Below, piece after piece: positions 1-15,212 of a stretch of DNA of 64,000 nucleotides. Source of the DNA: Kudoa neothunni (taxonomy: Eukaryota > Cnidaria). The notes below the pieces were generated by a model, which saw only the letters and a program-made list of their open reading frames with translations, did not search any database and was not told the DNA's origin. The position numbers were made by a program, and so were the translations under genes. How positions within the stretch are numbered: position 1 is the first letter of the stretch; every line of letters starts with the position of its first letter. The stretch lies in assembly GCA_964304625.1 (NCBI GenBank), contig OZ199840.1, positions 4,898,001 to 4,962,000 on the forward strand. Reading direction: 5' to 3'.

Positions 1-2570
1 CTGTTACCATCTGCTATCCCTCTAATTGTAAACGATTTGCAAGTTGGGAGTGTTCTACATCCCGTATCGCTTGACCTCATACATTGTTTCACTATTGGCA
101 TCGATTTAGCACTGGAATTGAGTAGTTTCCATTTGCATTTTGACTTGTCATCGAGACTGGATGGAAGTGTACTTTCTATATTGAATACCTCACCATCTCT
201 TGTTATAGTTACAAATATTATTTTCTCCTTTTCTGTCGGGTTACCTTTTGGAGCCGCTATTTGATTATTTTAATATCTATGTCTTAATATATTTTAGTTA
301 CTGGGTAATATAGTGATTTCCTTGGGTGATGATTTTTCCACTGCAACGACCAACACTTTATATTCTTCTTTTGCATCATAATCATTGAATATAATCGAAC
401 TACATAACGGAGGCGACGAACATGTGTTTGAACTTTGAGGAGCTGCTGTTGTGGCATCTGTGGTGGTAGTAATAGATGCAGTTGTTACAGCTTCATTTTC
501 CTGAGTTTCACCAGCTCTTGCAATATTTGACCTAATAATTGTTGATTTAAGACTAGAAAGTTGGATAGTGCTAGCTTTTTTTGGACTAGGGCTAGGTTCG
601 GACTCAATTGGTGAGTTCGGTGGAGTTTGAAGAGCTTCAGGAGCAGATGATGGTATCTCAGGCCCCTCACACGTATAAACGTTATTGAACTCGTCATTAT
701 TCTTGACTTTTATTGTATAACGACAAATGGCTTCAGGAATTTTTTTCGATAATTGTGCATTCAGCTCTAGACCTCTCTCGGTATATTTTTGTGAAAACAT
801 CAACGTTGCCAGCCCTATTTTTAAATAATGTATAAATCATTTGATAGATATACTCGTTTTGACATTTCCATATACATGCTCTTTATATTCTTTGTCAGCA
901 ACGACTTTAATATCATATGAAGTGTTTGGTTCGAGATCTATTATGGTTATTGAATCCCTACATCTTCCCCTACAAGGGTTCGTCTCAGTGCATGGAACAG
1001 CGTAAAATGTATCTTTATCTGTTGGACTTACGTAATACTCGCAGTTTGGCTCAGCTTTCTTATCAGCTAAACGTTCACCTCCAATGGCTTTTAGCGTAAT
1101 TGTCGAATCTGTTTTAGTTGGAGAGGTGGCTTCGAAGACTTTATTGTCATCTTTTTTTTCTTTAAAAAATTTATAACTTTAATCATTTTTTGTTATTAAT
1201 TATTTACCTGTCTTTATAAGTATTTGTTCTTTAAAAGGGGCTGGCTCTTTTATGTCGGATTCAACTTCAATAATATAAGGTTTCCCTTCAGCAAGCCCTT
1301 CAATCACCACCTTTGTACAATCCGTGTCGCAGGTGGTACTAGTGGTACCGCTTTTGGCTCTGCAAACTGAAGGAGTAGATGACTCTGGTTTTATTTTGTC
1401 TGCAGCATAATGTTTGATAGTACAAGTCGCAAACTTTGTAACTCTATCTGCTGTGGGCTTAAAAAGTGCCAGATCTATTGATACACCCTGATACGTATAC
1501 GTAGATAATAATCCCTCTCCTACCTCAGTAATAGCTATATAAATGTGTTAGAATATTTTATTATTTACTATATAGATACCAAATTTGTTCTGAGTAAATC
1601 CATCTAAACCATCCGCAGTTTTTGTGAGGTCGTGATTTCTGGTTTGAACTAAAACTTTGTATATTTCTTTTGGTGCAGTTACTGTAAGTTCAATGTCTTT
1701 ACACAATGCGTAACACATTTGGTCTGTATTCCCACATTTAGATTCAAATGGCTGATCATTTCCTGCATTTTTCCCATCTTTAATACTGAACACGCATATT
1801 TCAGACGATAGCATTGATCCTGTGAATTTAATTAACAACTTTGTAGAATCTGTCCTTTTAATAACATAATATTGAGGTTCGTAAATAGCCATGTTTTTCT
1901 TAATATATGTATTTGGCATATTATAAAAGAAACTAGGGTAATTCTCACATCTCATCTCATAATGTGGAATTAACAGATCGAATTCCAAAACGTCAGCTGA
2001 GTTATCTACATCGCATGATTCTCCTTTTGTACCAACACTAAACTTGGCATCCTTGTAATAGACGGGACAATCAACGTTAGTGCAAGTTTTTGTTAAGAGT
2101 TTTAGTTTTTTATCATTACCAGATATTGATACTTGAGGATTTACTATTAATGCTAAAATTAAAATCATTAATTGATTAAAATTTTTATTTAATTACGTGT
2201 TGACAACCCAAACACTTTCCCCCCTTTTGTGTGCTCACTCCCACTAAGACCTTCCTTATCTGCACCAGCTTTTATGTATACGTATTTTGTTCTCGGTGAA
2301 AGGCTGTTAAAGGAAACTTGGCTTTTTTGCTTGGTACATTCGATTATACATTCATTAGTGTCACTGGCTTCATTCCCAGGACAGCTTACAATTTCTTCAA
2401 AAGCGGTTGCAATTTCTAAATTTACGATGGTTTTTGCTTCATTTGATATCATTATGCGGCACTTCTTTGCAGCCGTATATTTTGTGCCATCAAGTTTATG
2501 CATAAATTGATTTTTGTTACTAGTTTTATCATATATAATCTGGTAAGTTAACGTAGCCTCCGGCGCTGCC
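1..2570 (-). CDS. Surface-protein family copy A, partial, 5' end cut off
   Basis: Divergent paralogue of the three complete genes further along. Exons on the minus strand are about 2197-2570 (exon 2, part), 1580-2152 (exon 3), 1208-1534 (exon 4), 854-1159 (exon 5), 302-814 (exon 6) and 1-256 (start of exon 7); the rest lies outside the window. Exons 3 and 4 have exactly the lengths seen in copy C (573 and 327 nt), and every junction is a phase-1 GT-AG intron. Domain landmarks are conserved: SPRTKYV in exon 2, IPHYEMRC and PSFFY in exon 3, HYAADK and GKPYII in exon 4, and Cys pairs throughout. The coding frame runs upstream of the first Met at 2503 into the hairpin (EATLTYQIIYDK matches PAKALSYSVLK of copy C) and then ends at the fold-back. 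No signal-peptide exon or promoter block follows, so it is probably a pseudogene unless the junction is an assembly artefact. Confidence 0.75.
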
Positions 2571-2644
2571 GAGGCTACGTTAACTTACCAGATTATATAG
2601 TGATAAAACTAGTAACAAAAATCAATTTATGCATAAACTTGATG
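2488..2644. repeat. Near-perfect fold-back hairpin, arms about 73 bp, loop 10 bp
   Basis: Left arm 2488-2560 and right arm 2571-2644 are reverse complements apart from one inserted base near the middle; the loop is CGGCGCTGCC. The left arm is coding sequence of copy A exon 2, and the right arm is its inverted copy. Sequence beyond 2644 does not resemble the upstream part of the sister genes. This is a snap-back inversion junction, either biological or from amplification or assembly. Confidence 0.9.
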
Positions 2645-3342
2645 TAATAAATATATACTAAAAGAGTAAAACAATGATCGAATCTTCAGCATAATTAGTG
2701 GTATTACAGTTAGCAATGGTTTCGTTCGGATACATGAATGCCATAATATGATCAAAACTTTTCGGATGGACGTAAAATTGGATTAAAAAAGTTTTAATCG
2801 TTAATTACATGATATTTATTTAAATATGAATTGATTAATAGTGAGATTAAATATTAACGAAAAATTATATTATTCATATATTCGTTAGGTAAAAAATCTG
2901 TTATGCTGAAAAGTAATTAATCGGCAAAGTAATAAAATTTAATCAAAAATTTCCCCTCCATATCAGAATCAATGGTAACCCGTTTCGTTTGCGTCAAACA
3001 GTTTCGCTCTAAAGCGAGAAATCACCTGATATTCTGTAGCACGGCTATTCTAGTTTTGAAAATTTTTCAGGGTTACATGTCAACAATGCTGATGTCAAAA
3101 TCCTCAAATACTATAATCGCCAATTATAAATCATTAAATTTAAGAATTAAAACATGTTTTTTACAAATTAACAATATTTAAATGTTGTTTAAATACAAAA
3201 CCAATAAATCACAATGCGATTGTAACTTAGAATTATTATGATTAAAAAAAGAATAATATGAGATTTATCATAATCGTATTTGGATTTATAGGTGTATGTC
3301 ATTAGAATTTATGTTACAAAATCAGAGGCAGTTAACTACATG
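2645..3342. other. Intergenic, no gene seen
   Basis: AT-rich sequence between the fold-back and the first hAT-like element. Short ORFs at 2972-3181 and 3296-3505 show no recognisable domain and I see no splice-linked partner for them. Confidence 0.5.
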
Positions 3343-5197
3343 TAGGGCTGGAAATTTTCGACGTTTATTTTTATGTAAATCGAAGGTATTTATCGATCGA
3401 AATAAAAATAATTCGAAATTCGACATTTATCCACTTCTATTTAAAGAAAGAAAAATGCTAAATGAAAAAAAACCAAACAGATTCGATAATCTTGAATTAA
3501 AATAATTATAATGGACCATTGAAATTCAGCATCGCCAATATTGTAAGGCGATCATCACCTAAATTTATTCTTTCATTTACGAAAACGTATCGGAGTTTTG
3601 AGAAACTCCGTTCAACGTTGATTGATGGCATTGGCAGGGTCAATATATCTTGACAAAATATTAAAAGTATAGGTAAAACAATTGATCGCATTTTCCAAAA
3701 ATTAGGATCGATTGATCTTGTTAAATCTTTCGCCTCATTGCATATCAAGTCGAATTCATTCTTAAGTTGTTGCCTGTCTTCAATCTGTAAAAAGTAACAA
3801 AGATCATCGACATTCTATCTTTCAATTAAAATAGAAACACTCATTTAGATTTTTAGATATTGAACATTTTAGTTCATTAATAATATCGTCGCATAAATGT
3901 TCACATTTAAGTAGAAGATTACTTCTACATTGAAATGAAATGAGATAGATAATGTCCTTGTGATTTTTTAGGAAATAGTTCTTGTTGGTTCCAAGTTATT
4001 CTCTATCCAGTCACAAATTTTCGGAATACAATTCTCTTCGGTTTAAATTATTTTTGAAAAATTAAATAATGGAGTAAGTCCGTCGATTATAATATTTAAA
4101 GAAAAGTAAAATTTCATTAAATTTTTCTCCAAATTTATCTCCTTTTATATCTTTTAAAAAGTCGATAACTGTTGGGTAATACCCCTTTACTTGCTTTATA
4201 CAATTAAAGAAACTATACCACTGTACATCTAATACTCTCGGAATTTCTTTGAAACTATCAAAATTATTATCTTTAAGGTGTATCAAAAAAGAATGTTTCG
4301 CTTTCCTATTTTTTTACAGTAAGGATGAAAATTTCATGCATAAATTTCTAACATCTTTAAAGTGAAGGTCAACAGCTTTTTGAACAGCTCGATGAATAAT
4401 ATGTGAAAAACAAGAGATTCTGACTATATGAGGATGAGGATACATAACTTTCAACTCGATATAATATTTTTTCATATAAGATGCCGAGTCAGAAATAATA
4501 GCGATTCAATTTTTCCAATCAAAATCATATCGTTTTAAAATTTCATACAAATGGCTAGCAACAATAACAGAATTACATTGTATAAGTCCCGAAGAATCTA
4601 ACATAATAGTTTTGCGTCTATCTGAGGAACTATCACGGAAGTAGGCCAAAGTGTTAAAAATTGGGTCGGTTTTTAGCATCTTGGACTCGTCATTTATTAA
4701 ACTAAAACGTAAATCAGGCAACATTTGTTTAATCGTGGTCACGGCTTCCTTTTATATCGTGGGAATATGCTTTTCAATTAAATATTTCCCTTCAAGTAGC
4801 GACCGTGACGCAGGACAATACGTAGAAATAAATTTCTTTAGATTGCTTTCTTTATTAATCGAAGAAAATGGAGGACCATCAATAGCAACTACTTTAACTA
4901 TATCTATTTCTATTTTATTTGAAATCGTCGCTTCTCGATAGAGCATATTAGTTAGAGGGTTTATTTTCGATAAATTCGATTTGATGAAACAATGTTTTTG
5001 AGAATTAACGTGCTCCTGTATTCTATTGTGTTTCTTGAGTATCATCAATTTGAAATATCTACATATTAGTACATCACTAGTGGCTTCTAAATCACTCCAT
5101 TCCATTAAATAATTGGTTATTCCACGTCGTTTCTTTCCCATTTTCACACGTGTCGAATGCGACAAAAACGGGCGCTAATCGAAAATCTTGAATCCTA
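3343..5197 (-). mobile_element. Degenerate hAT-like DNA transposon
   Basis: Minus-strand coding remnants lie in order: a BED-like N-terminal segment (about 5165-4752), a middle segment (4742-4506), another at 4286-4062, and the C-terminal hAT dimerisation motif (3748-3506, VERSFSKLRYVFVNERINL). They lie in separate reading frames with stops between them, so the transposase is dead. The ends TAGGGCTGGAAATTTTCGA (3343) and, inverted, TAGGATTCAAGATTTTCGA (ending 5197) look like terminal inverted repeats. The flanking 8-mers do not match, so the exact boundaries are tentative. Confidence 0.6.
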
Positions 5198-5539
5198 CTT
5201 TAATAGATTTGATTTAGTTAGGTCGATTTGAGGATGGAGCGTCGAAGTAAGGCTCAAAACAGCCTGGGAATACTTAATTGTGATAACGTAACATCAAAAA
5301 TTATTTTAATTTTAAACCCAACAATTATTGTTAAATCAACATAAGGCTGACTTTTAAGATAAACCTATATTGTAAATTTTGGCACGAATATTTAAAATCT
5401 AACAGAAAGAAATGTGTTTAAGTATTAGGAAAATTACAGTTCTAAGCATTTTCGGCATTAGGAGAAATTAGTTTTCGTGGCAATAGACAGCCCCAACATC
5501 GGATTATACGCTAGCGTGTTAATAGCCACTGCCATTATA

Positions 5540-7060
5540 TAGGGTTTCCCGATCAATGTGAGAATTATTGCAATAAAACCGAGAACTTTTGCAATTAATG
5601 CAAGAAAGTTTCGATTAAACTGGTCTTAGTATAAAATAATTTTTATTTCGTTTATTGTTTAACTAACATTAGCTTCCATCCTTAACCTCCTCGGTATAGA
5701 TTAAAAATGGTGGTTCCCCGATTATAACACGTGATAGTTCCTGATCAAGTCAAGATTTAATGTTTTTTGATTCATAAAGTAAATAACTATATTTAAATTA
5801 TAATGAGTTTATTTAAAAATATATTATTTATATTTATTTCGCCGTCAACTTTTGATACTAGGATGGAACTAAACTCAGAAAATATCCGAAATAAAAAAAT
5901 GATGTCTACTATTCCTGATGAAGATAGAGTTAAAATTATCAACAAGTCACTCGAAGGAAAATCTACGAAACAAATATCTGAAGATCATTCCATTAATTAT
6001 AAGTGTGTTTGGAGAACCATAAACAATTATAACAAGAATGGTTGCATACGTATCCAGAACCGTGGTGGCGATAAAAAGTCAAAGTTGTCTCATGATCAAA
6101 AACGTGAAATTTTATCATTGGTTGACTCTGATTGTTTATTGAGGTTAAATGACATGAAAAGAATGATTCAGGAAAAATTTAATATTTCTGTGAGCAAAAG
6201 AACACTTGACAGAATACTTCAAAATTTTCATTATACAATAAAATGTACTGTACCGATTCCTGAGCGTAGAAATTGTGTGTCTACAATCGAAACTAGATAT
6301 ACCTACGCAAAGGATTTTAGAAAATTCGAGCTGGACATGGAGGATAACACATTTATCTTTATGGATGAAGTAAGGTTTCCTGTTGTTACGCGACCAAAAA
6401 GAGAACGGGCTGCTCGAGGTGCTTCTTCATATGTTTCTGTTTCGGCCGCAAGAAGCAGAAACATTTCAGTAGTGGCAGCAATGAATAAATATGGAATGAT
6501 ATTTCATAAAATTCAGGATAAGGCGGTGAACGGTGAGGATTTTAAAAGTTGTCTAATTGAAATAAAGGAGGCATATACTTTAAAAAACATTAATGATCCT
6601 ATCTTTATTTTGGACAATGCGCGTATTCACCATTATAAAGGACTTAAAGACACTATAGACTTGCTCGGACTCAAGTTATTCTTCTTGTCGCCATACTCCC
6701 CATTTCTGAATTCAATAGAAAATATATTTTCTGTTTGGAAAAATTTGGTAATAAGAGGAGAAGCCAAAAATGAAATGGAACTTAAGGAGTTAATCTCTGA
6801 CAAATTTGATGAAATTACCTCTTCCCATTGTGATAGCTTCTTCAGAAAATGCTAAGGTATCCCCAAAAGGCTGAAAATAGGGAAATAATAAATCAGTAAT
6901 ATATTTTTATCCAAATATACTTAAATATATATTGGTTGTTATTATATTATTGAATAGTTTTTATGCGCAATTTAAGTCTAAGTTAATTAAAATGAGTCTC
7001 ATTAATTGCAATAGTTCTCGGTTTGATTGCAACAATTCTCACTTTGATCGGGAAACCCTA
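5540..7060 (+). mobile_element. Tc1/mariner-type DNA transposon with intact ends
   Basis: Terminal inverted repeats of about 57 bp begin TAGGGTTTCCCGATCAA at 5540 and, inverted, at 7060, with roughly four mismatches. The target-site duplication is TA (5538-5539 and 7061-7062). Short ATTGCAAT-type motifs recur inside the TIRs and may be transposase binding sites. The element carries one open transposase gene. Whole ends, a clean TA duplication and an open ORF indicate a fairly recent insertion. Confidence 0.92.
5803..6855 (+). CDS. Tc1/mariner-type transposase (DDE_3, DD34E), 350 aa
   Basis: Cuts and pastes its element through a DDE catalytic core. The N-terminal third carries paired helix-turn-helix-like DNA-binding segments (STKQISEDHSINYKCVW near residue 55 and a second near 110-130). 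The catalytic residues are visible: Asp in FIFMDEVRF, Asp in IFILDNARIHH, and Glu in PFLNSIENIFSVW, with 34 residues between the last two, the classical Tc1 spacing. The length matches the family (about 340-350 aa) and the frame is open. A second ATG 19 codons in (MELNSEN) could be the true start. It lies on the plus strand within complete TIRs, so the element may have been autonomous until recently. Confidence 0.9.
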   Translation: MSLFKNILFIFISPSTFDTRMELNSENIRNKKMMSTIPDEDRVKIINKSLEGKSTKQISEDHSINYKCVWRTINNYNKNGCIRIQNRGGDKKSKLSHDQKREILSLVDSDCLLRLNDMKRMIQEKFNISVSKRTLDRILQNFHYTIKCTVPIPERRNCVSTIETRYTYAKDFRKFELDMEDNTFIFMDEVRFPVVTRPKRERAARGASSYVSVSAARSRNISVVAAMNKYGMIFHKIQDKAVNGEDFKSCLIEIKEAYTLKNINDPIFILDNARIHHYKGLKDTIDLLGLKLFFLSPYSPFLNSIENIFSVWKNLVIRGEAKNEMELKELISDKFDEITSSHCDSFFRKC

Positions 7061-7427
7061 TAATTCGTTGAGTTGAGCGAAGTTCTATTATTTTGTCAGA
7101 TTGTCTGACTGGATTCAGACTGCTGGATAAAATGTATATTTGCACTGTGTTGTAAACCACAGCCAAGAATTTGTGAGCAGGAGCGTTGTAAAGACGAATT
7201 GTATTGAAACCACCCTTGGAGCTCGCAAATAAAAATTTTGATGTATTCGAATTAAGAGAACTCATTTGACGTCTAGCTACCCATTTAATGTATAATTATA
7301 AAATTAGCTATTAAATCTTTGCAGAAACCATAAAAACAGCAAATCATATTCGTAAACTTTAATCTCTCTTATGCTGATTTATCTTGGTTTGTATACGAAA
7401 ATTTTTCCTTATTAATTTGATCTAAAG

Positions 7428-10958
<3,531 letters not shown>

Positions 10959-11310
10959 ATCTTAAGTAATCTTTAGCCTTTGTTATGATCTAATGTGTAC
11001 GTTAATTTTGTAATATTTTCTCGAATTACAAACCAGATGTCACCCATTGCATAAAGAATTTGTTAGTTTATTCCATATTAATTTTAAAAAAATTTACACC
11101 ATTACAATTAGAAAGATATTCTAAAACGGATAATAAAATATTAATTTTAAATACAACTTATTAATTAATTGAAATACTAAAGTCACCTAAAGTAACTATC
11201 AAACTCTTCTAAATTAAGAATAATTATAAAAAAAGATGAAGAACTTTTAAAAAATTAGAAAGAAAAATTTCTAAATCATAAATAAAAATCGTCAATTAAA
11301 TATTAGTTGG

Positions 11311-14229
11311 TTAATTCTTCTTCTTTATGGAAACGACTATAACCGCTGCAAGAACAACCACACCTGCAGCTGCAGCAGCTATTATTATTCTATATAATTA
11401 ATTACGTTAATATGTAACAACAATATGTATTTTTACATGGTATTTTTGGATCTAAAATAAAAATATAAATAAACTGGTTAAAGGAGAATTAGATTACGTA
11501 GATTTCATTGTGTCAAACGTTTCTCCTAAAATGAAATTAATATTTCAATGACGATTCATATTCACCTTTTTTGATTTCACTATTTCCTTTAATTGACTGG
11601 TCATTGCTTACGTAAACCGTTAGATGATAATCGTTTGTGTCTTCAACGTCATAAATTTCAAATTCGTTACATTTTGGTAGACTTGCACAACCTCCATCGT
11701 TTTCCCCATTGCATGATTTAATTAAAACTTTATCAGGATTAGTTGAATCTCTTAATTCCCAACCACAAGTGCCTTCGGCTACTCCCTGGGGCAGTAACGT
11801 GGTGATCTTTAATTTGTTTCCATCACGCTTAATGTTTACTATAATTTGTTTGTTTATATCCTGGTTTGTTGGTAGGGGATCTAATTTTATTCATTTATAT
11901 TATTTATAATTGTAATATTATGAAATTTTTGAAAAAAATTTTACTTTCTGGGATTTCAAGGTTAGCTTCCACTCTTCCATCAACTGTAGTTACTACTACA
12001 CGATACTTTTTTAATCGATCATAACTATTAGTGAATAAGATTTCGGAACATAACGGAATCTCAGTGCATGTAGGGGGAGATTGTGAACTAGCTTTATTTG
12101 TTGGAGGAGTAGTTTGATCAGCAGCCGACCTAGCTACCATGATTTTATCATATTTCGATTTAACAGTGGATCCTTTAGCTGGCTCTGTAGAAATAGATGC
12201 TTGTGGACATTGGTAAATCAACTTATATTTATCTCCATTTTTAATTTCGACATTATAATGGCATTTAGCTGTATCATCTGGGGTAGATAATGTGCCTATT
12301 ATTTTGAAACCTTTATCAACAAATTGCTTATCAAGTGTGAGAGTCGATTTCACTAAAAATTCATCATTTATTTTTTTATCTAATTATATACCTGTTGTGA
12401 TCTGATGTATTTTGGTGCCATAGTCTTTATGAGCAACAACTTTAAGGTCATATTCTGTTCCTGGTTTTAATCCAACAATTGTATGTGTCTCCCTGCAATA
12501 GCCTCGACAAGGATAGCTATCGACGCACATTGCACAAACGTACACATCCTTTCCTCTGGGACTAACATAATAAGCACATGTAACGTCATCACTTGTTAGA
12601 CCTTGTTCTCCAACTATGGCTTTGATTGAAGCAGTTCTCTCTCCTAATGTTGGTGTTACTTCAGGAAATGTTTTTGCGTTGTCTTTTTCTACATAATTAT
12701 CAATAAAAGTTATTAATTATTTCTAATTTTTACCCGTTCGAAAGAATATATGCTCTTTAAATCCGGTTGGTACGTTACTTGATACTGTGGGTGTAATTGT
12801 AAGTATATATGGTTTACCGCTTGAAAGCCCAGTTATTGTTAAAGTTGTGCTGCAGTCTTTTGGACAAGCAGTATTAGAAGTCGCACAATTAGCTTCTGCC
12901 CCATCAGTTGGTGGTGGTTTGTCTGCTGCATAATATTTCACTGTACAAGTTGAAAATTTAGTGACTTCATTTGGGTTAAATAGTGGAACATTCAAAGTAA
13001 CGCCGTTTTTTTTTATGTTTGATAATAATGCATCTTCAGAAACAGATGATTCAGTCACGACTACGAGAACTTATTTTAAAGTAAAAATACTCAAATTACC
13101 AAACTTTTTCTGTTCGTATCCGGGATATTTAATGGTATGTAATTGTAATGGAAAGTGTCTGGATTTGATCAATATATCGACTACAGTTTTTGAAGCAGTA
13201 GAAGTTAGTACAACATCATTACAAGGAGCATAACATTCTTTATTTGTTCCACCACAATTCGAAGTGTACACATTGGACGTAGTAGCGCTAGATGCCGGCT
13301 CATGATATTTAATACTGAATCGACATATTTCGAAGGGAAATTTGTTTGTGAATTTTATCATATATTCACTTTTACCATTATTATTATATTTAACATAATA
13401 TTGTGGTTTATAAACATCCATTTTCATCAAAGTATATGTGTTTTGCAATTTATAAAAGAAACTTGGATAGCCACCACACCTCATTTCATAATGAGGTATC
13501 ATCAAATCAAATTCAACCATGTCATTACTGCTGCTTGCAGTAGTACAACTACTCCCCACAGGTCCTGCTGCGTATTGTACTCCTTTGTAATATATGGGAC
13601 ATGCAACTGGTTTGCATGTGACAGTGCTTAATTTTAGTTTCTTATCTTCTGTGATTGTTATTGTAACTTGTGGATTAACCAATAATGCTAATGACGAGTT
13701 AAAAAACATAAAATATCATTAGTTTACCTATTTCAAGTCCAAACACTGTTCCACCATTAGTTTTTTGGATTGTAGTTGCCCCAGCTACCCCAGTAAAAAC
13801 CACCACATACTTTGTCCTTGGTGAAAATTTATCAAAGGTCCATTTATTATCGTTTCCTTCACATGTTCTACAACAATTCGCTGCGCATTGACTGTCGGGT
13901 TGAGAGCAGGTATCTATGCCTTCATAACTTCTAAGGTTCTCATCAGATTTTTCAATGTAACATTTGATGGAATTGCCAAATTCACTACCAGTCAGTTTTA
14001 ATTGAATTTTTGGCCCGTCATTCTCTTTTAGAATAATATAGCTGAGTGCCTTTGGTGGAGCTTCTGCTGGAGCCGGAACCGTAGCTCTTCCTCCAGAAGA
14101 ATGTTGAACATCTGCATCTTCCGCATCGAGTGAAACAAGCATAGCTATATTTTGTTTAAAAATAGAATTTAATTTTTAATTACAAGAAATGAACAACAAA
14201 ATTCCAAAAAAGTGTACTAATAATTTCAT
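11311..14229 (-). CDS. Surface-protein family copy B, complete, 839 aa
   Basis: Ten minus-strand exons: 14184-14229, 13728-14144, 13100-13687, 12734-13060, 12392-12688, 11945-12352, 11566-11880, 11498-11525, 11437-11451 and 11311-11389. They total 2520 nt, an exact multiple of three. Exon 1 encodes the signal-peptide core MKLLVHFFGILLFIS. Exons 2-7 encode about seven domains of roughly 100 aa; exon 3 holds two. Each resembles a fibronectin-III fold, with Cys pairs and a Tyr-containing last strand ([18 protein letters not shown]). Exon 10 encodes a membrane helix rich in Ala/Val and the end SIKKKN. All introns before exon 8 are phase 1; the last two are phase 2. The exon 2 linker is short and Ala/Pro-rich. 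Predicted type I membrane protein of unknown function. Divergent (head-to-head) with copy C. Confidence 0.88.
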
Positions 14230-14250
14230 TTTATCTTATATGTAATATTC

Positions 14251-14281
14251 ATACGAAAATTATCGTTGCGTTTATCAAACT
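14251..14281 (-). promoter_or_regulatory. Conserved upstream block of copy B
   Basis: AGTTTGATAAACGCAACGA followed by TAATTTTCGTAT, about 25-55 bp before the start codon. The same block at the same distance precedes copies C and D. This is probably the core promoter or transcription start region; no classic TATA box or Inr was assigned. Confidence 0.55.
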
Positions 14282-15212
14282 AAATATATCAATTGGGTAT
14301 TAATGAATAATACGAATAAGATTAAAATTCGAAAAACAAACATATATAGATTATTAAAAATAAATCATAAATTTATATTTTAACATTGCCCTTAATATTA
14401 TATTTTGGAATATAGAATTAATAATCTTTTTATGTTCCATATTTGTGTATAATCTTAACTTTGCCTGATAGTGGGAGATGGAGCATTTATTGTTTAAGGT
14501 GTTTTTATATAGGAAAGTATCATTCGAAAATATATCTAAATAGTAATACTGTCGGCAACTGATTTTACGCACTTTTTAAAAAAACAACTTAGTGGTTCTC
14601 ATATTAAATGTGTATATTCTAAGGTTTATTCTAATTAATATTCCCCATTTTACAGATATAAAATCTTCATTTAATATTAAATAATGCCAAGGTACGGAAA
14701 ATTCGTAGTGACAAATTTTACGTACATGTTTATTCCGATTTCTATACCACTTGCAGATTTTACGCAATCACTAACAATGATCACTGACAGCAGAGGCGTT
14801 GAACATTAAAAGAAAAATATGAAATATTGAAGTTCTCTGAAATTCTTTCTCCTAAAATTAAAAAATTGCTATTCGTCAATTCGAGAGTTCCATGTTGTAT
14901 TCTTTTTATGAAATAAAATAAAGGATGAAATTGACGAAATGTTACTCGAGTAGAAAATAAATTAGAAATTCATTATTATTGTGTATATATAAATATAAAT
15001 TAATAAAGTTTACTTAATTTGTTTACGTGATTTTTAAAGTCAGTGATGTAGTTTTAACAAATAAAAATCTGTTTTTTCCTTTTTTTTGCACACGCGTCTA
15101 TATAGTACGTAAAATCGGTTACTCGTTGTATATAAAATTTTAACTGTTATATCTCCATTTTCCTTGGTGCATTTTCAAGTTTATTAATATTTTTTAGAAT
15201 ATAACCAATTAC
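14282..15212. other. Upstream flank of copy B, no gene
   Basis: The first 300 bp or so (to about 14570) aligns by eye with the upstream flanks of copies C and D (CCCACTATCAGGCAAAGTT, inverted here). The rest is AT-rich with no ORF of note. Confidence 0.5.

Larger units (their letters stand above)
5460..7265 (-). pseudogene. WD-repeat-like coding fragment split by a Tc1-type element
   Basis: On the minus strand an ORF runs from 7265 to 7063 (motifs KGGFNTIRLYNA, LAVVYNTVQIYIL, DKIIELRSTQRI), enters the transposon at the TA site, and resumes at 5537. Removing the element and one TA gives a continuous frame of about 95 codons ending NTLAYNPMLGL, IATKTNFS, stop. Strand-like spacing and motifs such as LAYNP and IATKT recall WD-type beta-propellers; a PROPPIN/WIPI-like match is possible but weak. 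A related piece lies at 28737-28910 downstream of copy D. It lies downstream of copy B once the hAT and Tc1 insertions are subtracted. Interrupted, probably non-functional, and possibly only one exon of a longer gene. Confidence 0.45.

Noticed and set aside
2488-2644. Hairpin as a MITE
   Set aside because: The arms contain coding sequence of copy A exon 2, so it is an inversion junction and not a separate element.
3335-5205. 8-bp target duplication for the first hAT element
   Set aside because: The flanking 8-mers differ (ACTACATG and CTTTAATA), so the element ends are left as tentative.
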